Shown one piece after another: positions 35,210 through 43,672 of a stretch of 64,000 nt of DNA. Origin of the DNA: Akkermansiaceae bacterium (lineage in GTDB: Bacteria > Verrucomicrobiota > Verrucomicrobiia > Verrucomicrobiales > Akkermansiaceae); contig JALZUC010000022.1 of NCBI GenBank assembly GCA_023301765.1, positions 1 to 64,000 on the forward strand, in the 5' to 3' direction. Under the pieces are notes generated by a model. The model saw only the letters and a program-made list of their open reading frames with translations. It made no database searches and was not told the DNA's origin. Made by a program: the position numbers and the translations under genes. Position 1 is the first letter of the stretch. Every line of letters begins with the position of its first letter.

Positions 35210-36016
35210 CTATTCAGCAGATTCAGATTTAGTTTCTTTCTCAGCTTTAGGCTTATTCCGGACAGGGGATGCTTTATCCTGAGGCTTAGAGCTAGCACCG
35301 TTCACAATGAGTACACGCCCCATAAATGGTTGGTCGTGGAGGACTTCTACTGCGCGTTGAGCTTCCTCTACACTGAGCATCTGAAGGAATGCATATCCTT
35401 TAGAGCGGTGTGTCTGACGATTATAGACTATCTCTACCTTACGCACTGTGCCAATACCTTTAAACAGATCTTCAAGATCATGTTCTGTAACATCATAGGA
35501 TAAATTACCTACATAGAGACGTGCTGTTTCTACAGGAAACTCACCTTCAAAGGCTTTGGCTGGTGCTGCCTTTGGCTGTGTTGGTTTTTTATCTACTGGT
35601 TTTTTGGCTCCACGAGTATCGCGAGTATTACTCTTTGGCTGATTCTTAGCAGCTTTTTTAGCAGTAGTCTGACGGCGTGGAGGGCGTGTAGGCGCTTTGT
35701 AGAGACCTAGCAACTTGAGGATTTTCTCCCAGAATGTAAGTGGTGCAGGTTTTGGCTGACGGCGGCGAGGGCCACCACCTGACTGACGTCCTTGCTGATT
35801 ATTTGAGCGTTTCTGACTGAGGTTTCTGTTACCACCGTTACTTGTAGATCCTTGGCGGTTTTGGTTATCTCTGCCTTGGCGATCTTGGCCACCTTCGCCT
35901 CCTTGGGGCTTACGGTTTCTGTTACGGTTTCTGTTGCGATTGCGGTTTCTGTTTTGGCCATTCTGGCCTCCTTGGCCCCCTTCCTTGCGGGGCTGAGTAT
36001 TGCTTTCTTGAGACAT
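35210..36016 (-). CDS. RRM-domain RNA-binding protein with basic low-complexity N-terminus
   Basis: A 268-aa protein. The first about 160 residues are disordered and basic: an Asn-Arg repeat (NRNRNRNRNRNRNR) near residues 23-36, Gly/Gln-rich stretches and Lys/Pro-rich segments. One RNA recognition motif follows at about 165-240, with RNP2 LYVGNL and RNP1 KGYAFLQM. A Lys/Glu-rich tail ends it. RRM proteins with such tails bind RNA in cold response or RNA turnover in several bacteria. Monocistronic with its own terminator. Confidence 0.9.
   Translation of the reverse strand: MSQESNTQPRKEGGQGGQNGQNRNRNRNRNRNRNRKPQGGEGGQDRQGRDNQNRQGSTSNGGNRNLSQKRSNNQQGRQSGGGPRRRQPKPAPLTFWEKILKLLGLYKAPTRPPRRQTTAKKAAKNQPKSNTRDTRGAKKPVDKKPTQPKAAPAKAFEGEFPVETARLYVGNLSYDVTEHDLEDLFKGIGTVRKVEIVYNRQTHRSKGYAFLQMLSVEEAQRAVEVLHDQPFMGRVLIVNGASSKPQDKASPVRNKPKAEKETKSESAE
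35915..35965 (-). repeat. Short Asn-Arg dipeptide repeat tract
   Basis: Imperfect 12-bp units (plus strand ggtttctgttac and variants) encode alternating Asn-Arg near the start of the RRM gene. Likely prone to slippage. Confidence 0.7.
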
Positions 36017-36429
36017 TGTAATAAGTCGTTGATGTTGTAGTAGGGCGCAGCAGTTGGCAGCTGTTCGTGTAGTTATCTGATTTTTTATAGATGATGCGGA
36101 AAGTTCCGCAGATAAATCAGGCCATTAGTGCGCGGATAATGTGGCCACCTTAAAATGGATTCCGCATTTACATCTTTTATCGATGAAAAATCACCCAATA
36201 CGAGGGAGGAAACACACTGCCTGCATGGCACCCTAGCTGCCTCATGTGAGGCTAAGCGGTGGCTGCTAATAGGTAAAAAAATGTGGGTTTCCATGGGGAA
36301 ATGGCATAAGCAAGGTGGCTGCCGCGGTGAAACTAGCGGTGAATGCTGGAATAACAAGGACAGATTCCGGTATTGTCAGATAGCTACTCTTAGGTAAAGT
36401 CGCGCCCGGTTCATCTCACTCTATTTATT
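36017..36429. other. Intergenic region, 413 bp, with inverted repeats
   Basis: Lies between the divergent RRM and carboxypeptidase genes. It contains a palindrome TGCGGAA-ag-TTCCGCA at 36095-36110 and a GGCCA/TGGCC hairpin with about 17-nt spacing just after it. Frames of 80-90 codons on either strand have no protein-like composition or motif. I cannot assign an RNA gene. Confidence 0.45.
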
Positions 36430-37383
36430 ATGAAGTCTTTTTTCATCATTACGCTCGGCTTTTCAGCTGCATGTTCCTCATTGGTATATTCGGCTGAAAG
36501 TTACCTCGTTATGGAAGCCAACAGCGCACGTGTGATACTGGCATCTGACTCAGAGGCAAAACGCCCGGTAGCAAGCCTTACTAAAATTGCCACAGCTAAG
36601 GTCGTACTAGACTGGGCAAAAGTATCAGGTAGCTCTCTTTCTACTTTAGCAGTAGTACCTAATATTACCTTAAATCAGGGCGTGGTGAACCCTATGGGCT
36701 TGCGCCCCGGTGATAAAGTGTCTCTCCGGGACGCTATTTATTCATCTTTATTAGGCTCTGATAATGTGGCTGCTATAACACTCTCAAATTATGTAGGTAG
36801 CGCCTTATTAGCTCACCGAAGAAGAACGGGTAATCCGCAGACAGCCTTTATCCGTGAAATGAATAATTTAGCTAAAGGCCTGGGTATGAAAAAGACCCGT
36901 TTTACTAGTCCTCACGGTCTAGACTTGGCCGGGAAATCTGGGTATTCTACTGCCGCAGATATGGCCCGTCTCAGTGTCTATGCTATGAGAGATACTGGTT
37001 TTGAATTTTACGTGAAACAGCGCAGCCGCCAGATCTATGTCAATCGTGTGAATGGTCAGAGGCAGGGATATACGGTACGCAATACTAATATGATGCTCGG
37101 TAAACAGGGCGTGAATGGTATTAAAACAAGCCATAGTGCCTCGGCAGGTCAGTGTGTTGTTGTTAATTCAAATAGAGCGCCACTAGTGAAAAAGCTTGGC
37201 GGTGGGCGCTCTCAAATCCATAAGCGAGACCTCATTGTAGTTGTTCTCGGTAGCACGGACCGCTTTGGCCGTGCCAGCCAATTAACCTCTCAGGGGTGGT
37301 CAAATTATGACCAATGGGCAGCGCAGGGATTTCCTCGGTCTGAAAATCAACGCGAATTTCTTGTCGTCCCGTCACCTCGCTAA
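36430..37383 (+). CDS. D-alanyl-D-alanine carboxypeptidase (peptidase S11 type)
   Basis: Trims the terminal D-Ala from peptidoglycan stem peptides. 317 aa with a signal peptide (residues 1-22). The S11 motifs are Ser49-x-x-Lys52 (SLTK), Ser110-Asp-Asn112 (SDN) and the third motif at Lys232, which reads KTS (GIKTSHSASAGQ) instead of KTG. LRPGDKVSLRDAIYSSLLGS and TRFTSPHGLD are typical of PBP5-like enzymes. No C-terminal amphipathic membrane anchor is obvious, so it may be periplasmic. Confidence 0.88.
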   Translation: MKSFFIITLGFSAACSSLVYSAESYLVMEANSARVILASDSEAKRPVASLTKIATAKVVLDWAKVSGSSLSTLAVVPNITLNQGVVNPMGLRPGDKVSLRDAIYSSLLGSDNVAAITLSNYVGSALLAHRRRTGNPQTAFIREMNNLAKGLGMKKTRFTSPHGLDLAGKSGYSTAADMARLSVYAMRDTGFEFYVKQRSRQIYVNRVNGQRQGYTVRNTNMMLGKQGVNGIKTSHSASAGQCVVVNSNRAPLVKKLGGGRSQIHKRDLIVVVLGSTDRFGRASQLTSQGWSNYDQWAAQGFPRSENQREFLVVPSPR

Positions 37384-37412
37384 ACCACTTTTAACTTTTT
37401 CAACAGAAATCT

Positions 37413-37895
37413 ATGAACGATCCATTACTTACACTATTGCAGACAAAAGCGCGCTACACCAATGAGGAGTTAGCAGAAGCACTCTGTTTAAGCACTGAAG
37501 AAGTTAGCCAGCGTATCAGTGACTGGGAACAAGACGGCACGATCCTAGGTTACCAGGCTGTCATAGATGAGGGTAATATAAATAGCTCCGTGGTCACCGC
37601 CTTTATCGAGGTGAAGGTCACTCCTGAGCGTGGTGGTGGATTTGACCGTTTAGCGATGCGCGTGGCGCGCTTTGATCAGGTGGTGTCCTGCTACCTTGCT
37701 AGTGGCGGCTATGACCTAATGATTGTGGTGGAGGGGGCTAACTTACGTGATGTCGCGAGCTTTGTGTCGGAGAAGCTCAGTTCGCTGGACGGAGTTATTT
37801 CCACAGCCACTCATTTCCGCCTGAAGGCCTATAAGGAAAAAGGCTTCATCTTCGAGTCTGATACACCAGAAGGAAGATTACCTGTTGCCCCATAG
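37413..37895 (+). CDS. Lrp/AsnC-family transcriptional regulator
   Basis: A 160-aa protein with an N-terminal winged helix (YTNEELAEALCLSTEEVSQRISDWEQDGTI) and a C-terminal ligand-binding RAM domain (AFIEVKVTPERGG, CYLASGGYDLMIVVEG). Lrp-type regulators sense amino acids. The stop abuts the aminotransferase start, so it may control this pair. Confidence 0.9.
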   Translation: MNDPLLTLLQTKARYTNEELAEALCLSTEEVSQRISDWEQDGTILGYQAVIDEGNINSSVVTAFIEVKVTPERGGGFDRLAMRVARFDQVVSCYLASGGYDLMIVVEGANLRDVASFVSEKLSSLDGVISTATHFRLKAYKEKGFIFESDTPEGRLPVAP

Positions 37896-37900
37896 TGATC

Positions 37901-39067
37901 ATGGACTATTCAGATAAAATTTCCCATCAAGTAGCTGGAATTCCTCGTTCTGGCATCCGCGATTTCTTTGAACTCGTGCAGGGTAGGGATGATGTGATCT
38001 CTCTCGGTGTCGGTGAGCCAGATTTTGCCACACCGTGGCACATTCGTGAGGCCGCGATTTACTCTCTTGAGAAAGGTCAAACCAGCTATACATCGAATCT
38101 AGGGCTACTGAGTCTGCGAAAGGCGATTAGTGACTACGTTAGTGATTTTTTCAATGTCGATTATAAAGCTGATACAGATGTTTTAGTGACTGTGGGAGTC
38201 TCGGAGGCCATTGATCTCGCCTTGCGTGCACTTCTTAATCCTGGAGATGAGGTTATCTACCACTCTCCCTGCTACGTTTCTTACCTACCGAGCATTGCGC
38301 TCGCCTACGGTGTACCTGTGAATGTATCGACTAAAAAAGAAGATGGCTTTGCGCTAAAGGCTGACATGTTAGAGGCCGCTATCACTCCAAAAACAAGAGT
38401 GCTTATGCTCAATTTCCCCACTAATCCTACAGGGGCGGTGATGCCTACTGATGAGCTGAAGAAAATTGCTGCTCTATGTATTAAGCATGATCTAATCGTG
38501 CTGACTGATGAGATTTACTGCGAACTACGCTATGATGATGAAAAACACGTTTCTATAGCGTCGTTACCAGATATGAGAGAACGCACGATTTTACTTCACG
38601 GATTTTCGAAAGCTTTCGCCATGACAGGGTTCCGGTTAGGCTACGCTTGTGCTCCTGAGCCTCTTATTGAGGCAATGATGAAGATTCACCAGTATGCAAT
38701 GCTATGTGCTCCTATTACCAGTCAGGCTGCTGCTCTGGAAGCTCTCCAGAACGGTGAGGCTGCCATGCTTAAGATGCGTGAAAGCTACCACCAGCGCCGT
38801 GACTTCTTAGTAAATAGGCTTAATGAAATTGGCCTTGAATGCCACTCTCCCGGAGGAGCTTTTTACGTTTTTCCTGATATTAGTAAGACGGGACTTACGA
38901 GTCAGGAATTCGCCATGAAACTACTCGAGAGTGAAGACGTGGCGGCCGTGCCGGGTGATGCTTTTGGTGAAGCAGGGCAGGGGTTCTTACGCTGCTGTTA
39001 CGCTACCTCATTTGAGGAGCTGAAGACTGCCATGTTACGCATGGAGCGTTTTGTCAAAACGCTCTAG
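37901..39067 (+). CDS. Class I/II pyridoxal-phosphate aminotransferase
   Basis: A 388-aa enzyme of the aspartate aminotransferase fold I. It has GEPDFATPWHIREAA, NFPTNPTGAV, TDEIYCELRY and the PLP lysine in HGFSKAFAMTGFRLGY. The C-terminus carries FLRCCYATS. The ATG at 37901 is preferred; a GTG at 37895 overlapping the upstream stop is an alternative. Substrate is not readable; N-acetyl-diaminopimelate, aromatic or aspartate transamination are all possible. Probably coupled to the Lrp gene. Confidence 0.93.
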   Translation: MDYSDKISHQVAGIPRSGIRDFFELVQGRDDVISLGVGEPDFATPWHIREAAIYSLEKGQTSYTSNLGLLSLRKAISDYVSDFFNVDYKADTDVLVTVGVSEAIDLALRALLNPGDEVIYHSPCYVSYLPSIALAYGVPVNVSTKKEDGFALKADMLEAAITPKTRVLMLNFPTNPTGAVMPTDELKKIAALCIKHDLIVLTDEIYCELRYDDEKHVSIASLPDMRERTILLHGFSKAFAMTGFRLGYACAPEPLIEAMMKIHQYAMLCAPITSQAAALEALQNGEAAMLKMRESYHQRRDFLVNRLNEIGLECHSPGGAFYVFPDISKTGLTSQEFAMKLLESEDVAAVPGDAFGEAGQGFLRCCYATSFEELKTAMLRMERFVKTL

Positions 39068-39087
39068 AGTTTAATCCCAAAATCAAA

Positions 39088-39855
39088 GTGAACCTAAAGA
39101 AGCTTAAAAAGGATCGCTCGGCAGCTCACATTTTACCTTTGGCGGTCTTTATGCTGATTTTAGTGCCTTATCAGCTCACTGCTTGGCCTGAGTGGAATCA
39201 TCCAGACGCACCATGGTGGAGGCATTACCCCACACAGTGGCTGTATCCACTTCAGTGCCTCATATGTGGTGGATTATTAATATACTTCCGTAAAAACTAT
39301 AGTTTAAAATGGAGTCGTCATGTGTGGCTTGGTGCTATTATGGGGGTAGTGGGAATTAGTTTTTGGATTCTCCCTACACAGATTCATAGCTGGATGGAGC
39401 TTGACGGAAAACAGGAAGGTTTACTCAAGTATCTGGGAGTTATGCCCAGAGATGAGGGTTTTAATCCTCAAGATATAGCGGATAAATTTGGTGGGCATCA
39501 GGGTGTTTATTGGGCGTCGTTACTCATGCGTTTTTTCCGTGCCGTAGTTATTGTATCCCTTGTGGAGGAAATCTTGTGGCGTGGGTTTTTAATGCGCTTT
39601 TTATTGGATCCAGACAGAGATTATTGGAAGGTGCCCTTTGGTAAACCCGCATGGATTTCCTATGGAGTGGTAACACTTGCCTTTATCTTGATACACCAGC
39701 CTGTGGATTATCTAGGAGCATTTATCTTTGGCTCCTTGATGTATTGGGTAGCGGTAAAAACTAAGAGCCTGCTGGCCTGTGTGATGATGCATGGTGTAGC
39801 AAACCTCATCATGGGGTGTTACGCCCTCCATTTTACTAAGTACGGACTTTGGTAG
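39088..39855 (+). CDS. CPBP intramembrane glutamic protease, PEP-CTERM-related type
   Basis: A 255-aa membrane protein with seven or eight hydrophobic segments and the abortive-infection/CPBP motifs: Glu160-Glu161-x3-Arg165 (EEILWRGFLMRF), His203 in ILIHQPVDY, and His235-x3-Asn239 in MMHGVANL. The AFPVL-like N-terminal half resembles the CAAX protease-related proteins found with PEP-CTERM/exosortase systems. It could process exosortase substrates or other membrane proteins. The GTG start follows the aminotransferase by 20 bp. Confidence 0.85.
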   Translation: MNLKKLKKDRSAAHILPLAVFMLILVPYQLTAWPEWNHPDAPWWRHYPTQWLYPLQCLICGGLLIYFRKNYSLKWSRHVWLGAIMGVVGISFWILPTQIHSWMELDGKQEGLLKYLGVMPRDEGFNPQDIADKFGGHQGVYWASLLMRFFRAVVIVSLVEEILWRGFLMRFLLDPDRDYWKVPFGKPAWISYGVVTLAFILIHQPVDYLGAFIFGSLMYWVAVKTKSLLACVMMHGVANLIMGCYALHFTKYGLW

Positions 39856-39923
39856 TATTTTTCAAACTACTTGCTGTTATTTCCACATAAATTATTCTAA
39901 TAACACCTAGCACTTATCATTAT

Positions 39924-41567
39924 ATGAAGATCGGAATAGCTCAGCTGAATGCCGTAATTGGGGATTTCCCTGGAAACGCGAAGCGTATTTTAACAGCTTA
40001 TCGTGAATGTATAGAAATTGGTGCTGATATTGTTATAGCTCCAGAAATGGCGCTTACAGGTTACCCGCCGCGAGATTTACTCCTTAAGTCTCAGTTTGTG
40101 CCAAAATGCCTCCAGGCTTTGGATTATCTTGCGGATGAAGTAAAGAGTGTACCTCTGGTAGTTGGTTACGTAGATCACTGTGAACCAGATAATGTAGGTA
40201 AACCGTTCCGAAATGCAGCTGCGTTTCTCCTCGAGGGTGAAATAAAGAATAAAATCTGGAAAACGCTACTACCATCTTACGATGTCTTTGATGAACGCCG
40301 TTATTTTGAGCCGGGGGAAAGTTGCGAGCCCATTATCTGGAATGACACCCGTCTAGGCATTACAATATGCGAGGATATTTGGACAGAAAGCTACCTCCAT
40401 AGGCCACTTTACCAACGTGATCCAGTAAAGGAGTTAAAGTCAAAAGGGATCGATGTATTACTCAACCTTAGCGCTTCACCCTATAGTATAGGGAAACCAG
40501 CACGTAGGTGGGAGATGCTCCGTGAAGTAGCTAAAGAAGCTGAATTACCACTAGTTTACTGTAACTCTATTGGCGGTAATGATCAGTTAATATTTGATGG
40601 GAACTCACTCGCGCTAGATGCCCACGGCAAGGCACTCATCAGCCTCTCTAGTTTTGAGGAGGAGTGTAAAGTAGTAGATGTCTCACTATCAGGAAAAGAT
40701 CAAAACCTCCCGATAGACACCGCAGAAGAGGAAAATATCTATAAAGCCCTCGTAATTGGACTACGTGACTATGCGCATAAATGCGGTTTTACTAAAGCCT
40801 GCTTAGGACTTAGTGGCGGAATCGACTCCGCACTCACTGCAGCAATAGCATGTGAGGCACTAGGTGCAGACAACGTGCACGGCATGACCATGCCCAGCCA
40901 GTTTTCATCCGGAGGAAGTGTGGATCATTCTATAGAGCTAGCTAAAAATCTAGGTATGCACTGTGATACAGTGCCCATTGGAGATACCTTCGCGGAGGTG
41001 AAAAATGCTATGAAGCCAATCTTTGGTGATCTAGCAGAGGATGTCACTGAGGAGAATATGCAAGCACGTATTCGTGGCCTATTTCTCATGTCACTCTCTA
41101 ATAAAACGAACCGGCTCCTTTTAACCACGGGAAATAAGAGTGAGCTCGCTGTAGGCTACTGCACCATGTATGGAGATATGTGTGGCGGTTTAGCTGTGAT
41201 CAGTGATCTGCCAAAAATGCGAGTCTACGCACTCTCACGCTGGATCAACCGCAATGAGGAAATCATCCCATGGGATACTATAGATAAACCACCCAGCGCA
41301 GAACTAAGACCAGACCAAAAAGATCAAGATACCTTGCCACCATATGAGGTGCTGGACTCCATTTTAGAACTCTACGTTGAGCAGCAGCTCTCAGGCGAGG
41401 AAATCATCGAACATCATGGTCATGATGAAAACCTTGTCCGGTGGGTCCAGCGTAGAGTAGATCTTAACGAGTGGAAGCGCCACCAAGCCGCTCCTGGCCT
41501 CAGAGTTACCTCCAAAGCTTTTGGAATTGGGAGACGCATGCCCATTGTGCAGCGTTTCACCGATTAA
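39924..41567 (+). CDS. nadE: NAD+ synthase (glutamine-hydrolysing)
   Basis: Converts deamido-NAD to NAD+ with ATP and glutamine. The 547-aa protein has an N-terminal nitrilase-like amidase domain (Glu41 in IAPEMALTGYPPRD, catalytic Cys in GITICEDIW) and a C-terminal N-type ATP pyrophosphatase domain (LGLSGGIDSALTAAIA, LLTTGNKSELAVGYCTMYGD). Domain order and length match two-domain bacterial NadE. Confidence 0.96.
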   Translation: MKIGIAQLNAVIGDFPGNAKRILTAYRECIEIGADIVIAPEMALTGYPPRDLLLKSQFVPKCLQALDYLADEVKSVPLVVGYVDHCEPDNVGKPFRNAAAFLLEGEIKNKIWKTLLPSYDVFDERRYFEPGESCEPIIWNDTRLGITICEDIWTESYLHRPLYQRDPVKELKSKGIDVLLNLSASPYSIGKPARRWEMLREVAKEAELPLVYCNSIGGNDQLIFDGNSLALDAHGKALISLSSFEEECKVVDVSLSGKDQNLPIDTAEEENIYKALVIGLRDYAHKCGFTKACLGLSGGIDSALTAAIACEALGADNVHGMTMPSQFSSGGSVDHSIELAKNLGMHCDTVPIGDTFAEVKNAMKPIFGDLAEDVTEENMQARIRGLFLMSLSNKTNRLLLTTGNKSELAVGYCTMYGDMCGGLAVISDLPKMRVYALSRWINRNEEIIPWDTIDKPPSAELRPDQKDQDTLPPYEVLDSILELYVEQQLSGEEIIEHHGHDENLVRWVQRRVDLNEWKRHQAAPGLRVTSKAFGIGRRMPIVQRFTD

Positions 41568-41604
41568 CTTTTACCTCATACGCTAAGCCCACCTTCAAAA
41601 CACG

Positions 41605-43446
41605 ATGAATAATACTGAAGCACGTCAAATTCTAGGACTAGAACCTAAGGATGATCTGCGTGCATATCTGCCCGATTTTGAAGCGACTAAAAAATACAAA
41701 AAGGAACTAATTTTAAATGCTCCTAATGATCTACTGCGCTTCCGTTACGAACAGAATTTACTAGAATATGAAGCCGCTATTAGCGTGGTCGTAGGGCAGA
41801 AAAAATTCCGGCCAAATACGGATTTCATTGCAGTCCTCATGTGTATCATTGCTCTCTGCGTTTGTGGGTGGTGGGGTTATAACTGGTATCAAAAAATATG
41901 GAATCAGGAATCAGAAAACCAGCAACGTATAGCGCATTTAAACACGGTAGGACGTAATGCCATTGCCAAGCGTAAGTGGCTAGAGGCCGAAAAAGCCTAT
42001 GCTGAGATCATAGAGATAGATCCAAACTCACGGATCGCCACCGAGGGGAATGTATCCATCAAACTTGGTCAAACAGAAGAACGTAGCCAGCAAGTTCACT
42101 ATTCACTTGGGGAAAGTCAGGCTGCCCTAGAAGCTAGCAGATGGGATGAAGCAGAGAGCCTCGTTAATGCCGTGCTTAAAATTGAGGCAGATAATGTAGT
42201 AGCTGAAAAACAGTTAGCTTTGATTTATAAGGGACGCTACAAGCAAACGGTATCGCTTAAAATACTTACCATCACAGAAGCGGTGAGAGCTGAGAATATA
42301 TCTAAAGCTCGTAAAGCCATGGCAGACCTCCGTGATATTGATCCTGAAAACGCTAATTTAGCGGGTTTGACGGAACATATAAACAAGACTGCCACATCCA
42401 TCCGCCAGCGTAAGGAACAATCCATGACCCTTCTAGAAAGGGCCCGCAAACTCGACAACGGAGAATTTTCTGCTCAGGCCATATCATTACTTGCAGAGGC
42501 TAGAAATCTAAACCCTAGAAACACAGAAATCTCTGAGCTACTTAGTAAAATGAGTAGCTACACTAGAGCTATTAATGTACCGTTAGATTTCCCTACCATC
42601 ACGGAGGCAGTAGCCGCGGCACGGCCTAAAGACTTGATTCTGATAGCACCAGGTATTTATAGAGAATCACTTGAAATAACTAAGCCTATTAGAATCCAAG
42701 GTTCTACAGATGGAGGAACCGTTATAAAGATAGCTGCTACTGAAGCTTCCATAATTACTATCCATCCACAGGCAAAGGGCACCTTGATCAGTGGTCTGAT
42801 GCTCCAGCATGTGGGCTTCGATCATAGCGATGAACGTTTTTCAGCAGTTACGGTAAAAGCGCAAGAAGTCAGTATCATAGCATGTAGCATTTTACAAGCC
42901 GGAGGGCATGGAATTGCCGTATTAGAAAATGCATCAGCCGCTATCACCGGCTGCCTTATCAAAGGTTCTGGGTGGGACGGTATTTCCGTATATGGAAATG
43001 CAAGTTTAGTTACCATTCGTGATACCAAGAGTCAGGCTAACATCCAGCATGGACTGGGTATCTGGGGTGGGGGCAGTGGTAATATAAGAAAAAGCAATCT
43101 CTCCAAAAACGGCTTTTGTGGTATTTTCGCAATGGGGCTAGGAACTAAGGTTAATATTACAGAAACTATCTGTTCATACAATCGCGAGGCCGGCATCCTT
43201 ATATCTAATCGGGTGTCAGCCATTGTGAATGCTAATCGCTGTGATAAAAACCTACTCAGCGGCATAGTCGTTAGAGATAAAGACACCAGGGTGAGACTTA
43301 CAAACAACGTAACAGAAAATAATGAGGAGGCAGGGCTAATAACCTACCAAGGTGTGCTCATAACAGAGTTTAAAAATAACAACGCTAAAGAAAATGCTAG
43401 AGAGCAAATCTTACGCGATATTAGTGTAAAAAAAACCTCTGAATGA
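41605..43446 (+). CDS. Membrane-anchored TPR and right-handed beta-helix protein
   Basis: A 613-aa protein with four parts: a helical N-terminal region (1-70, including KYKKELILNAPNDLLRFRYE), one transmembrane helix at about 75-96 (FIAVLMCIIALCVCGWWGY), TPR-like helical repeats at about 105-310 (KRKWLEAEKAYAEIIEIDPN, LKIEADNVVAEKQLALIY), and a C-terminal parallel beta-helix at about 325-600 with repeated Asn/Gly/Ile turns (PTITEAVAAA, GISVYGNAS, GIFAMGLG). Beta-helix domains often bind or cleave polysaccharides, but no catalytic residues can be assigned. The soluble part should lie in the periplasm. Confidence 0.82.
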   Translation: MNNTEARQILGLEPKDDLRAYLPDFEATKKYKKELILNAPNDLLRFRYEQNLLEYEAAISVVVGQKKFRPNTDFIAVLMCIIALCVCGWWGYNWYQKIWNQESENQQRIAHLNTVGRNAIAKRKWLEAEKAYAEIIEIDPNSRIATEGNVSIKLGQTEERSQQVHYSLGESQAALEASRWDEAESLVNAVLKIEADNVVAEKQLALIYKGRYKQTVSLKILTITEAVRAENISKARKAMADLRDIDPENANLAGLTEHINKTATSIRQRKEQSMTLLERARKLDNGEFSAQAISLLAEARNLNPRNTEISELLSKMSSYTRAINVPLDFPTITEAVAAARPKDLILIAPGIYRESLEITKPIRIQGSTDGGTVIKIAATEASIITIHPQAKGTLISGLMLQHVGFDHSDERFSAVTVKAQEVSIIACSILQAGGHGIAVLENASAAITGCLIKGSGWDGISVYGNASLVTIRDTKSQANIQHGLGIWGGGSGNIRKSNLSKNGFCGIFAMGLGTKVNITETICSYNREAGILISNRVSAIVNANRCDKNLLSGIVVRDKDTRVRLTNNVTENNEEAGLITYQGVLITEFKNNNAKENAREQILRDISVKKTSE

Positions 43447-43460
43447 TTACACTCCAAGGT

Positions 43461-43481
43461 CTTATACACTAAGTGTATGAG
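43461..43481. promoter_or_regulatory. Palindrome upstream of htpG
   Basis: The 21-bp CTTATACACTAAGTGTATGAG region is symmetrical about 43471 with one G-U exception. It could be an operator or the base of an RNA hairpin; no T-run follows. Confidence 0.3.
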
Positions 43482-43527
43482 TGCGGAGATAAATACCAAG
43501 CTCTACGCTGAGTCATTAATTTCCCTC

Positions 43528-43563
43528 ATCCTCCGCATAATCAGCTTCGTGGAGGATTTTTTG
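43528..43563 (+). terminator. Terminator of the beta-helix gene
   Basis: ATCCTCC pairs with GGAGGAT across a 16-nt loop and runs into six T. It ends transcription about 100 bp before htpG. Confidence 0.7.
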
Positions 43564-43672
43564 TGTCTCGATTTCTCTTGCAGGGCGGGGGACTTTGCGT
43601 ATTTTTCGCGCGCACCATGGAGTGTTCTATAGCTCCACTTTTTAAATATTAATTATTATCCATTTTAAAAAT

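Noticed and set aside
36085-36357. A 90-codon minus-strand frame in the spacer before the carboxypeptidase gene
   Set aside because: No domain or protein-like composition; rich in His, Pro and Cys, as in a random frame.
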